64,000 nucleotides of DNA from Scopulibacillus_A cellulosilyticus. GTDB taxonomy: Bacteria > Bacillota > Bacilli > Bacillales > Sporolactobacillaceae. Both the position numbers and the translations under genes were made by a program. The stretch's first letter is position 1; each line of letters opens with the position of its first letter. The stretch is from positions 94,111-158,110 of the forward strand of contig NZ_JBHTCO010000044.1 in assembly GCF_042665295.1 (NCBI RefSeq). Reading direction: 5' to 3'. Below, one piece after another: positions 26,892 to 36,600 of the stretch. The notes beneath the pieces are model-generated. The model saw only the letters and a list, made by a program, of their open reading frames with translations, had not been told where the DNA came from and searched no databases.

Positions 26892-28457
26892 TCAGGATTC
26901 TTTCATTAATTCATAAATACGTATGGCAACTTCTATCGGTATGCGCCGCTCAGGGTTCATGAAATCCTCTCCAAGGCAGCTTTTAATTCTTTCAAGCCTA
27001 TGATAGAGGGTTTGTCTGACAATATATAAGGCTTCAGCTGTTTTTGTCTTTGACCCTTGATGAGTTAAATAGGCTTTCAAGGTTGACAAAAGTTCAGGAT
27101 TTTCCTTATCGTGGTTAATTAGCAGACCGATTTGATCATAAATAAATCTTTGCCAGACTTCTTTATCCGTTGATAATTCCATTAATTGATAAATGCCGTT
27201 TTCCTCATAAAATGAGCTTAATTGATTAAGCTGATGTTTCCTTTTGGCAACCGCCTTTGCCTCTTGATAACTCAACGGTACATCTTTTAACTGGCTTCTT
27301 AGCCGGCTGATCCCTATTTGTCCTGCAAGATTTAATTTCTGCAAGTCCTCAATAACCTTCTGCCAATTCTTTCTCTCAGCATTAAAATCAAAAGCAAGAA
27401 TAATTAACCTTGTCGGCATATTAGATAAAAGAGGATAAATGCCCAATTCATTGAAGCCGGCCTGAAGGGTTTTTAATTGATGTTCACTTATATTTCCTGT
27501 ATCAACATAAATTAAGCGATAAACATATCGATTTTGCCATGGCTCGCCAATTAAATCTCTTAATGTTTCCTCATCAGCTGAACGATTATGAATAAGATCT
27601 TCTATTATTTGCTGTTCTCTTTCCCGCTTTCTTTCGACTGTCAATTGTTTCTGAAACAAGTTTGAAGCCAAAACTAATCCTGCCCGGTCTGTCATTAACT
27701 TATCCCATTCTGAAAAGGCATTATCATATCTTTTTAAATATAAGTATCCTAAAGTTTGTCCTAAAACACTTACCGGCTGTACAAGCCAAAATATTCGCTT
27801 TTCATTATCATAAGGTTCTTGGATGATTTTATTAGAACCCTTTTCTCTAAGCTTATTGATGATTTCCCTGTCATTATGAAACATCGTTTGTGATTTGACA
27901 GGATAACTATCATATTCATTGCCATGTTCATATAAAATGTATGCATGGGAATGTTCATGAAGGAGCTTTAGAACCTGTATCTCGCCATTTTTATGTAAAA
28001 CAGCCTGATTAAAATCTGTTGACAGTTTATCAATAGCTTTTAATTGGTCCACATGTTGATGGATAAGAAAACTATTAATATCTTGGGTAATGTCTACAAA
28101 ACGAACCTCTTTATTGAAAACAATAAGAGGAAAATGTTGCTGATCCGCATAATCAATTAAGCCGCTTGAAATCTCTTTTATATCATTGCCTAATTCAATA
28201 CATAAGCAGGCTGCTCCCGCTTCAAGGAGCCTTGTCAAATATTGAATAGGGTTATTTTGAAATGTTTTTAAACCTAGTCCGGTTGTTAAAATACATTCCC
28301 CGCCATGGATAAATTTTTCAATAGCAGTGACTTCCATTATATGTACCCAGCGGACTTTTCTATGGCATCCTTTATGTCCTGCCACAAGCTTCGCATCAGA
28401 AAACGAAGGACGCCCTAATAAATCACGAACCGTCAATGAACGAATCAATTGATTCAT
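26892..28457 (-). CDS. PucR-family transcriptional regulator
   Basis: A 521-residue regulator with the PucR N-terminal domain (SLTVRDLLGRPSF ... GGECILTTGLGL), a central GGDEF-like/CdaR-type domain and the C-terminal helix-turn-helix (LTHQGSKTKTAEALYIVRQTLYHRLERI). ATG at 28457 follows GGGAG; an upstream in-frame ATG has no ribosome site. Family members control purine, amino-acid or compatible-solute catabolism. No target gene is adjacent: glpP lies downstream and small secreted-protein genes upstream, so its regulon is unknown. Confidence 0.88.
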   Translation of the reverse strand: MNQLIRSLTVRDLLGRPSFSDAKLVAGHKGCHRKVRWVHIMEVTAIEKFIHGGECILTTGLGLKTFQNNPIQYLTRLLEAGAACLCIELGNDIKEISSGLIDYADQQHFPLIVFNKEVRFVDITQDINSFLIHQHVDQLKAIDKLSTDFNQAVLHKNGEIQVLKLLHEHSHAYILYEHGNEYDSYPVKSQTMFHNDREIINKLREKGSNKIIQEPYDNEKRIFWLVQPVSVLGQTLGYLYLKRYDNAFSEWDKLMTDRAGLVLASNLFQKQLTVERKREREQQIIEDLIHNRSADEETLRDLIGEPWQNRYVYRLIYVDTGNISEHQLKTLQAGFNELGIYPLLSNMPTRLIILAFDFNAERKNWQKVIEDLQKLNLAGQIGISRLRSQLKDVPLSYQEAKAVAKRKHQLNQLSSFYEENGIYQLMELSTDKEVWQRFIYDQIGLLINHDKENPELLSTLKAYLTHQGSKTKTAEALYIVRQTLYHRLERIKSCLGEDFMNPERRIPIEVAIRIYELMKES

Positions 28458-28617
28458 AACTCCAACTCCCAGCAAATATGGATTCTCTATATAGGAAATC
28501 ACTTTCATTTATTTAAAATACAACTCTTAAATACATATGATAATATTAATTTTACAAAACTATTTTATTAATCACAAATTAGGGAAAATGCGAAATTCCA
28601 GTCATATGGACCCTTCT

Positions 28618-28654
28618 ATAAAAATAGACCGGTTCACTCAGGTGAGCCGGTCTA
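28618..28654 (-). terminator. terminator overlapping the DUF1259 gene stop
   Basis: A 13-bp stem (TAGACCGGYTCAC arms) followed by TTTTTAT on the minus strand. The stop codon TAG is itself the base of the stem. Confidence 0.9.
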
Positions 28655-29161
28655 ATCACTTAAATTTATGTAATTTGTATTGTTATTCTTTTCATGTGTT
28701 TCTAATATCGCCGATTTTATAGCCTGGGCTATATGATTTATATCACCAAGCCCTTCAAAATGAAGGTAAAATATTCTCGGGTTTTCATCGATCATATGAT
28801 TATGAAGAGCCGATACTTCTAATTGCCCTTTTCTTAACTGGTCGATAACCGGGTTAATTTCATCTCCTAATAGAGCAAATTCACCCATAACAGCAGTTTT
28901 ATCCCCAACCTGTTGAAAGTTTACCATAAAGCCTATACTCATAAGATTTGGAGATAATTTTAACCCATTCATAGTCACATTTAAATTTTTACGAGGGATA
29001 TCTAATTGACAGACATCCCCATTGCTATTTATCTTAGTCTTAAAAATCTTCTCAAGCGGTTGGCAATTCCCGCCATTAACCTCAGCGGCTTGCCCAGTTG
29101 AGGCTGGAATTGATGGAAATATCATGAGACATAATGAAAAAATTATTAGCCATCTTTTCAT
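28652..29161 (-). CDS. secreted DUF1259 protein (LpqO/LppY-like), single domain
   Basis: A 169-residue exported protein: signal peptide 1 to about 26 (ending ASTGQAAE), then one DUF1259 domain with the characteristic VSALHNHMIDENPRIFYLHFEG. Most relatives I know carry two such domains in about 300 residues, so this is a half-size form. ATG at 29161 follows GGAG. It stands alone with its own terminator. The His/Asn motif could bind metal. Function unknown. Confidence 0.75.
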   Translation of the reverse strand: MKRWLIIFSLCLMIFPSIPASTGQAAEVNGGNCQPLEKIFKTKINSNGDVCQLDIPRKNLNVTMNGLKLSPNLMSIGFMVNFQQVGDKTAVMGEFALLGDEINPVIDQLRKGQLEVSALHNHMIDENPRIFYLHFEGLGDINHIAQAIKSAILETHEKNNNTNYINLSD

Positions 29162-29437
29162 ATGATCACTCCGTTTTTATTTTTATCTTTCACTAAGGAA
29201 GTGATTCTTATGAATAATTCTTACTAACCTCCGTTTGAAAAATTTTAAAATCCCATATCGCTGCAATGTTTTTTACTTACTGAGCTCGGTTAAACCGCCT
29301 ACTTCATCATTGGTTTCTATAAACGGGATACATTTAAATTTCTATATTGTTGATGAAAGTATCTGTGAGCAAGCTGCAATTGAAACGCATATCCTATAAC
29401 AAGTTATGTGAATAAGTCGTTTACTGGAGGTGAAGTG

Positions 29438-29887
29438 ATGAATGAAAGGCAAAAAGCTGTGACAAAACGAATGTTACAAAAACTTGAAAGTAATGGAGGC
29501 TTAAATCTTAATAATGAATATCCCCCGGGAACAAATGAAACATTTACGGGAACATGGATCCAAGTTATGGGGGCCTTTCTTGAAGCTGTTGGTGTTACTA
29601 AGGAATTGCGCTTTTTACGGAGACAGAGCGAACGGTTACAAAAAGGGGATACTTCCGATTTAACTTCAGAAGAAAAGGCTGTGCTTGGTGTTTGGTTACA
29701 GACTATCGGCAAGACCTTCGGAGCGGTCGGATTTAGTAAGCAGTTATCAGAAAAACGCAGTACGGAAATACAAGGACGTAAACTGTCCATTATTGGGAAC
29801 TGGATGAGCGCGTACGGATCTTCTTTGGAGGCGATTGCTGAAACTGAATTGTTAATTAAAGAGGAAGCAACACAAGTTCCATTCTAA
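29438..29887 (+). CDS. hypothetical protein with three internal GxW repeats (DUF6944-like)
   Basis: A 149-residue protein without signal peptide. Three segments follow the same pattern: GTWIQVMGAFLEAVGVTKEL, GVWLQTIGKTFGAVGFSKQL and GNWMSAYGSSLEAIAETELL. The spacing is about 45 residues, with charged linkers between. This resembles the repetitive DUF6944 family of Bacillus. ATG at 29438 follows GGAGGTGAAGTG; an upstream GTG reading lacks a site. Glycines and tryptophans at fixed positions suggest amphipathic helical hairpins. No function can be given, and neighbours are unrelated. Confidence 0.65.
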   Translation: MNERQKAVTKRMLQKLESNGGLNLNNEYPPGTNETFTGTWIQVMGAFLEAVGVTKELRFLRRQSERLQKGDTSDLTSEEKAVLGVWLQTIGKTFGAVGFSKQLSEKRSTEIQGRKLSIIGNWMSAYGSSLEAIAETELLIKEEATQVPF

Positions 29888-30068
29888 CGGCCTGAACCTC
29901 CGGATAAATGCATATATTACTTCAGTACGAAAACGTCCCTGCCTCTCTTAAATTCTCTGTTATTCAAAAGTAAAAGTAATTATAAATTATTAGGAAAACT
30001 TGGCTTGCCGCCAATTCTTAATAGCGAAAGGCTTAGTTTTTCTTATTTTTATTCCCTATTTATATATA

Positions 30069-30115
30069 TAAAAAGGCTGTCCATAAACAGTTTTGCAGAC
30101 TTATTTAGGACAGCC
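30069..30115 (-). terminator. terminator after the short-chain dehydrogenase gene
   Basis: GGCTGTCC/GGACAGCC 8-bp stem followed by TTTTTATA on the minus strand, 14 bp past the gene stop. Confidence 0.88.
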
Positions 30116-30128
30116 CTGTTATTATATT

Positions 30129-30884
30129 TTAAAAATTCATATAAGATTGCCCGCCATCGACATTAATAGAAGCTCCCACAACCCAAGATGCTTTTTCCGA
30201 CGCCAGGAATGCAACAACATTAGCCACTTCATCGGCACGTCCAAAACGTCCTGCCGGAATATTATCACTTACAAACTTCTTCATTTGTTCGGGGTTTTCC
30301 TCCAGTCGCCTTTGCCAGTTTCCCGTAGGGTGCAAAATCGAGCCCGGCGCAACACTGTTGACACGAATCCCATATTTAATCACTTCATCAGCAAATCCTT
30401 TTGTAAAACTGATCAGAGCGGACTTTGCATTATTGTAAGTAATTTTGCCGCCGCTTTCACGGCCATATACAGATGTTATGTTTATAATACTTCCAGACTG
30501 CTGTTCTTTCATTGCCATCGCAGCCATCTTACTAAAATGAACTGAAGCAAAATAGTTTAATTCCATTGCTTCATTAAAAGTATCCATATCCGTTTCAAGG
30601 GCTTGTCCGCCATTGCTTCCGCCGACATTGTTAACAAGGATATCAATGCCTTGATTGTCTTCCATAAATTGATTAAAGACCCGCTCCCGTTCACTATGGC
30701 GTGAGAGGTCCGCTTGATAAACGGCAACACCTAATTTATCTTTTATTTGATCCAATGCTTCCTGTCCTCTGGCAATAACCCCAACTTTTGCTCCCTCTTC
30801 TGTTAAAACCTCGGCAACTGCCGCACCGATACCTTTAGATCCTCCTGTAATAAGTACCTTCTTATCTTTTAATCCTAATTCCAA
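30129..30884 (-). CDS. short-chain dehydrogenase/reductase (SDR)
   Basis: A 251-residue classical SDR: cofactor loop TGGSKGIG, NNVGG, catalytic Ser-Tyr-Lys region ending TYNNAKSAL, and C-terminal VDGGQSYMNF. The start is taken as TTG at 30884, 8 bases after GGAGG. An ATG five codons upstream overlaps that ribosome site and is less likely. The substrate is unknown. It stands as a single gene between terminators. Confidence 0.88.
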   Translation of the reverse strand: MELGLKDKKVLITGGSKGIGAAVAEVLTEEGAKVGVIARGQEALDQIKDKLGVAVYQADLSRHSERERVFNQFMEDNQGIDILVNNVGGSNGGQALETDMDTFNEAMELNYFASVHFSKMAAMAMKEQQSGSIINITSVYGRESGGKITYNNAKSALISFTKGFADEVIKYGIRVNSVAPGSILHPTGNWQRRLEENPEQMKKFVSDNIPAGRFGRADEVANVVAFLASEKASWVVGASINVDGGQSYMNF

Positions 30885-31028
30885 TTGAACAACCTCCATT
30901 AAATAAAACCATTGTAACTTATTTTTAATGATCAGCTAAACTTTCATTAAAAAATAGTTTTAATGTATAAAATTTGGCATTGTGCCCATAATAAAGATAA
31001 GCTGAATATCTTCTCCCCCTTTATTTTG

Positions 31029-31052
31029 CCCCTGATTTTTTCAGGGGTTTTT
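31029..31052 (+). terminator. short GC hairpin with T run
   Basis: CCCCTGA/TCAGGGG stem with TTTTT on the plus strand, immediately past the end of the lysozyme pseudogene. Orientation fits plus-strand transcription better than the pseudogene's own direction. Confidence 0.45.
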
Positions 31053-31830
31053 ACTTTGGAAAAACAATATTTTGTCCAATTTGCAGTTTTCTTGGGTCAA
31101 TCCCCGGATTTAATTTTTCTAATGTACCATGCTGAAAACCATTTTTTGTTTCTAAGTCCCAAAAGGTATCCCCTTTCTTAATCTTATAGAATTTTTTATC
31201 ACTATTACTTTTTGCCTCACGATGATGATCGGGTAATGATGGCATCATAACATTAAGATCAACATTCCCTTGAATCCCATTTATCCTGCCTTTATCACTG
31301 TATTGAAAGACTTGCCACCTCTCCCAAATACCATTATCTCCGGGACGATCAACCCCATAATGTGCGATCCATAAAGGGATGTACTTTAATAAGCTGTTTA
31401 AATGTCTTTTAGCAAAAATCGTATACGTATAAAGCATAATATCTTGCCCTGTTTTTTCTTTTACTAAATCAAGAAAGACTAATGCGGCTTGTGATAATAT
31501 TGACCGGGATGCTCCCGATGCCACTTCTAAATCAAGGACATGCGGCAAATCAGCCGGAAATGCTTTAACAGTCTGAATAAAATGTTCCGCTTCTTTTTTA
31601 GCTTCCATTTTATTTTTAAATCTTGCGAAGTGATAGAACCCTGCGGCAATTCCGGCCTTTACTGCGCCTTTATAATACTCTTTATGCATTTTATCAACAA
31701 ATGTATGCCCCTCTGTTGCTTTAATAAAAACAAAATCAATACCTTCTTGTCTTACCTTTTCCCAGTGAATATTCCCTTACCAATGACTGACATCAATACC
31801 TTTAAGTTGATTTTTGGATCTTGCCTGCAT
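31051..31830 (-). pseudogene. GH25 lysozyme with C-terminal LysM, broken by an in-frame stop
   Basis: Reading from ATG 31830 (after AAAGGATGGTG), the protein starts as a GH25 muramidase, KGIDVSHW, then meets TAA at 31777-31779 where relatives have Gln (HWQGNI). The frame continues without further damage: FIKATEGHTF, the catalytic-region AGFYHF, HVLDLEV, WIAHYG and WQVFQYSDKG. It ends with a LysM motif (YKIKKGDTFWDLETKNG ... IGQNIVFPK). A single C-to-T change would create this stop. An internal restart at 31689 would lack the N-terminal catalytic Asp. It has no obvious signal peptide, as in phage or spore-associated lysozymes. A sequencing error or suppression is possible. Confidence 0.82.
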
Positions 31831-32028
31831 CTTATCACCATCCTTTTGGATAAAAATAAACGATAATGTCATGAACAGCAAACAGGCAAAATCCCAGTTT
31901 CAGCAGTTTGCTGATGGGGATAATAAGCAAACCTCTTGGTCGTTATCTTAAAACAGTATCAGCCAAACAGTCAAAATGATTAAAATCCCGTATTATCGCT
32001 GCAATTCATTTTTATCAGCTTTTTCTAT

Positions 32029-32502
32029 TTAATTATGTTCCTCTTCTATCCGTTCAATTGTTCTCTTTCTTGAGTCTTCTATTTTTCCTTTTGGTTTTTG
32101 CAAACGGCTTGTCGAAGCCTGAGCAGTTTGATCAGCTCCCGCCCTTTGACTGTCAAACCTTTCTTGAGCTTCTTTTGTCCTTTTAGCATATGGTACAGCT
32201 TTGAGGCGTTCATAAGGGATTTCTTCACCCGTATCAACACAAATCCCGTACTGGCCGTTTTCCATTCGCTCTAATGCCTCATTAATTTCCTGGAGTTCAT
32301 TTTCATTAAGAAAATGCTCTGATATCGTCTTTTCCCGATCGACCATATCACCCGTTGAATCGGCTAAATGGTTATCAACTGAGGACATCTCACTTTCCCC
32401 GTTATCAAAATCCATCCCTTTATTTAAATCAGCTTCTAATTGTTCTTTCCTTATAACTAAATCGGTTCTTAATTCATTCATTTGCTCTTTAGTTAATGAC
32501 AT
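32029..32502 (-). CDS. TraR/DksA-family protein (YteA/YocK-like)
   Basis: A 157-residue protein: N-terminal coiled-coil helices, an NHLADSTGDM segment, LERMENGQYGICVDTGEEIPYERL and a charged C-terminal tail. The DksA zinc finger is reduced to a single Cys, common in the YteA/YocK branch of Bacillales. ATG at 32502 follows AAGGTGA. Relatives in Bacillus are sporulation- or stress-associated. Direct action on RNA polymerase has not been shown for this branch as far as I know. Monocistronic. The gap 31831-32028 shows only an imperfect AGCAAAC/GTTTGCT repeat. Confidence 0.82.
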   Translation of the reverse strand: MSLTKEQMNELRTDLVIRKEQLEADLNKGMDFDNGESEMSSVDNHLADSTGDMVDREKTISEHFLNENELQEINEALERMENGQYGICVDTGEEIPYERLKAVPYAKRTKEAQERFDSQRAGADQTAQASTSRLQKPKGKIEDSRKRTIERIEEEHN

Positions 32503-32650
32503 AAGATCACTCACCTTTGCCTTTTTTGTGTTATTTCCCTAAAGAAAGCTTTTTCTAAACATCATAATCATGTTTAATTTTAGTTAAAATGAGGTAAAGT
32601 AATTATAGAAAACTTGTAAGCATGGTTTTTCCAAAAAAGGAGGAAACGGC

Positions 32651-33154
32651 ATGCCTAGATTAAAAATTGGAGATAAGGCACCTGATTTTAATTTAATATC
32701 AACAGCTGGTGAGTTTTTTTCTTTTAAAGATCATCAAACAGAACATAAAAGCTGGCATCTGATTGTTTTTTTCAGAGGTGAATGGTGCCCGGCTGAAAGG
32801 GACTTTCTTTCGAGTTTGCAGCAAGACATTGATAAATTTAAAGCTCAAAACACCCATATTATTGCGATATCATCCGACGAGATTGACAGGCTTAAAGAGC
32901 TTGTTGAAGACCAAGCTCTAACATTTACCGTCCTAGGAGATAATGAGCGAAGAGCTGCTAAGGGTTACGATATTTTTGTTCATGAAGAGGATGCACCATA
33001 CAAGGATCACGGAGAACATATAGAACCGGCGATATTTATTGTTGACGACCAGGGACAGCTGGTATTTCAACAGCTGCAAACCGGACCGTTTGGCCGCCCG
33101 ACAACAAATGATTTAGGTAAAACAATTAAATATATACGTGAAAATCTTAGCTGA
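32651..33154 (+). CDS. peroxiredoxin-like AhpC/TSA-family protein
   Basis: A 167-residue thioredoxin-fold protein: GDKAPDFNLIS at the start, the active-site region VFFRGEWCPAERDFL and later PAIFIVDDQGQLVFQQ. It has a single cysteine in the RGEWC position, so it would act as a 1-Cys peroxidase or depend on an outside thiol. ATG follows AAAAAGGAGG. Stand-alone gene with a strong terminator. Substrate and reductant are unknown. Confidence 0.85.
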   Translation: MPRLKIGDKAPDFNLISTAGEFFSFKDHQTEHKSWHLIVFFRGEWCPAERDFLSSLQQDIDKFKAQNTHIIAISSDEIDRLKELVEDQALTFTVLGDNERRAAKGYDIFVHEEDAPYKDHGEHIEPAIFIVDDQGQLVFQQLQTGPFGRPTTNDLGKTIKYIRENLS

Positions 33155-33186
33155 AATCCATGTCCTTCCCGGACATGGATTTTTTA
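33155..33186 (+). terminator. terminator after the peroxiredoxin-like gene
   Basis: ATCCATGTCC/GGACATGGAT 10-bp stem followed by TTTTT. Confidence 0.92.
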
Positions 33187-33223
33187 TATAAGCTTATTAG
33201 CGGTAAGCTTGATCATTTCGCTT

Positions 33224-33306
33224 TATAATTATCATTGAAGCTAAAATATTATTAAGAAAGGTGATGTAAACTTTAAAGGCCGGACCATCCGGCCTTTCCT
33301 TTTTTA
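33224..33306 (+). ncRNA. possible small RNA with strong terminator
   Basis: A -10-like TATAAT (33224-33229) is followed about 45 bases later by a perfect 10-bp stem AAAGGCCGGA/TCCGGCCTTT and CCTTTTTT (33275-33306). The preceding gene already has its own terminator, so this second one has no known gene to serve. Between them is AAAGGTG followed by ATG-TAA, a start next to a stop. A transcript of about 70 nt is possible, but no good -35 is visible. The remaining gap to 33627 is AT-rich with nothing else recognised. Confidence 0.35.
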
Positions 33307-33627
33307 TCCTCTAATATCCCGCAGGTAAAACCGTACCATTCATAAAGAACTATCACAAATTACAAAATTTACGATTTGTTTTCATTACACCTTTTAATGT
33401 TATTAATTTATTAATGCGTTAAAACAGAAGTAATGATATGAAACAATCTTTATCAAAAATCAAATAAATTGAAAAAAATAATAGGGTCATAATCTGATAA
33501 CATGTTACTAAATTCGACATAATTATAAGACTAAACCATTATTCAGATGGTAAATGCGTGATAATTTTATATTTTTAATAGGATAGTTTAGTTTTATGTT
33601 TCGGTCTATTTAGAGGTGGATGTCTTT

Positions 33628-36600
33628 ATGAATGTAAAGGGCTCAATAAGAAATACTTTCAAAAGGTTAAATAAAAAGGTTATAAATACCAAGGGAAATC
33701 AATTAAAACAACGTTTAACCTTAAAACAAAAAAATGAACAACTATATATCAGCGGACGCTTCTCAAGAAAATCCTATCAAGCAAAAGAATTGTGGGTTAA
33801 ATCAAGGATAGACGACAGTAAAATCTTATTAACCAATATTAAACCATCTTCAAACTTCGAATTTAAAGTTTCCATGAAAGATTTCATTAAAAAGTGCTGT
33901 TGCGAGGAAGTTATTTTTGACTTTTACATAAAAATACGAACACCAATTAAGCATGTCAGTGAAGAACGTCTTGAAAAAGTTAAAAATGAGGCCGATTACG
34001 GTTTATTAAAAAATGGCGAGCCATTTATTGAATACTTAATACGCCTGGGCAGGTTTGAAGATACAAAGTTAGAGAGTATTGAGAAAGTAACCGTTGATCA
34101 GTATTCACTTATCGTGTATACAACAAAGAATGGTAATTTATCGTTGGCATTTAATACGGATTTAAACCCGGTTTCAACCCATCATATTAAACAATTAAAA
34201 ATAAAAAATAACCGATTGACTTTTTCCGGGGAATTATATACAGGCCATTCACGAATAGAAAGTGCCCATATTATGTTGCGGGGACGGGATACGAACATTG
34301 AGAAGAAAATTCCGCTTTCCTTAAAATTAAAAGAAAACTATCATAAAAATAATGGCTTGTATCAATATCTTTATAATTCGGACATACAATTGAGCCAAAT
34401 TTTTAACGTCAATGAATTTGAAGAAGATATTTACGATTTCTTCTTTTACTTAAAATATCATGACCAAGATGAAATAGTGCTCGTCCGGATTGGAAAGCCC
34501 CGATTTTTCGCCCGTCACTTTCTTAAAGGCGGATATATGCGCAACAAAGATAAAATATTTGTTATAACGCCATATTACACATTCAAACAATTTAACCTTT
34601 CACTGCAAGTCGATGAATTTGATCGTGATGCCTTTAAATATTTACGAAAAATGCTGCGTTGGGCTTGGATGATAAGGCCTTTTTACAGCAGAAAGAATAT
34701 TTGGCTTGTTGGTGAGCGTTCATATAAAGCACAAGATACGGGTTACCATTTTTTCAAATATATGCGTGAGAACCATCCAAAGCGACATGTATATTACGTC
34801 ATTGACAAACACTCGCCTGAGCTTCAAAACATTGAACCCTTAGGTCATACCATTTACTATAAATCAAAAAAGCATATCCTCTATTCGTTAATGGCAAAAA
34901 GAATTATTGGGTCGCATCATCCTGATTATCTGTTTCCTTTACGTACAAAACGCTTTAAAAAGGCTGTTAAAGCAACAAAAGTTTTCCTTCAGCATGGCGT
35001 TATGGGAACAAAAAATATGGTTGCCAATTATGGAAAGAAAGCGCCGGCTTTTAATACTGATTTGTTTCTCGTAAGTTCGGAATTTGAAAAAAACATGATT
35101 GTTCAAGACTTCGGATATGATCCGCATGAAGTAAAAATTACCGGCCTGTCCCGCTTCGATAACCTTTTGGCAAACAATATAAATACTAAAAGGCAAATAT
35201 TAATTATTCCAACATGGCGCGATTGGATCATTACAGACGATGCGTTCTTAGAAAGTGAATACTTCGATCGTTTTAAACAACTTGTGCATCACCCGTTACT
35301 TCATCAATTATCTCGGGAATATCATTTCGAGATTATATTTTGTCTGCATCCAAATATGCAAAAATTCACATCTTACTTTACAAACGCGCCGGTTCGTGTC
35401 ATAAGTCAAGGCGAAGTTGATGTTCAGAAACTATTAAAAGAAAGTGCCTTAATGATTACCGATTATTCAAGTGTTGGTTTTGATTTTAGTTTCTTAAATA
35501 AGCCTATTATCTATTATCAATTTGACAGGGAACGATTTATTGGAAAACACCCGTCACATCTTGACCTGGATAATGATTTGCCAGGTGACATCGTAAACAA
35601 ATTAAATGACATTTGCCCTCTAGTTAAATACTACGCCAAAAATCAATTTAAAATGAAAGATGAATATAAAAAGAGGGCTTCAAAATTTTTGAAATATAAC
35701 GATTGCCATGCAAATGATCGCATTTATCAAACGATCTTGACATTTAAACCTAAAAAGCAGCGTCTCAAAAAGCTTATAGAGAGCGACTTTTGTTTAACGC
35801 TATTTAACAAATATCGCAAAAGTCATCTATACTTTCCCACTATGCGTCTGTTCTATAATATTGCGAGGCGAATACTCCCTGTAGATAACCAGTTGATTGT
35901 CTTTGAGAGCGGCGTTGGGAAACAGTATGCAGACAGTCCAAGATATATATATGAGGAATTGGTGAACCGCGGCCTTAACTACAAAAAGGTTTGGATATAC
36001 AATGAAAACATTCGCTTTAGTGATCCAAACACAATGCGAGTGGAAAGACTGTCACCAAAATATTATTTCTATTTGGCCAGGGCGAAGTATTGGGTTAACA
36101 ACCAAAACTTTCCCACCTATATCGAAAAGCGGCCGGAGACATTATATATACAAACATGGCATGGCACACCTTTGAAGAAAATGCTCTTTGACATTGATCA
36201 TATTCAAGGCCGGGATCCTGATTATTTAGAGCGCGTCTACAAGGCAACTTCTCATTGGGATTATTTAATTTCACCTAGTTCCTATGCAACAAAAGCCTTT
36301 TTAAGCGCATTTCATTATCGGGGAAAAGTTTTGGAAATCGGCTATCCGCGCAACGATATATTTTATCAAAAAGATAGAGCGGCAAAGGCAAATGAACTGC
36401 GAAGTAAATTAAATATACCTAAAGATAAAAAAGTTATTCTTTATGCCCCGACTTTTCGGGATAATCAAGCAACGAAAAATAATAAATTTACTTTTGATAT
36501 CAATTTTGATTTTGAAAAAATGAAAAGTTCATTAGGTGATGACTTTATCCTGTTATTAAGAATGCATGTTGTTATCAAAAATAAGCTTAATATCCCTGAA

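Noticed and set aside
29404..29790. Minus-strand open frame opposite the GxW-repeat gene
   Set aside because: It has no ribosome site and mirrors the codon bias of the plus-strand gene, which has a strong GGAGG site and a clear internal repeat pattern.
31051..31689. Taking the lysozyme as an intact 212-residue protein starting at 31689
   Set aside because: The conserved N-terminus GIDVSHW continues in the same frame upstream up to a stop codon, and the short form would lack the catalytic Asp and has no ribosome site.
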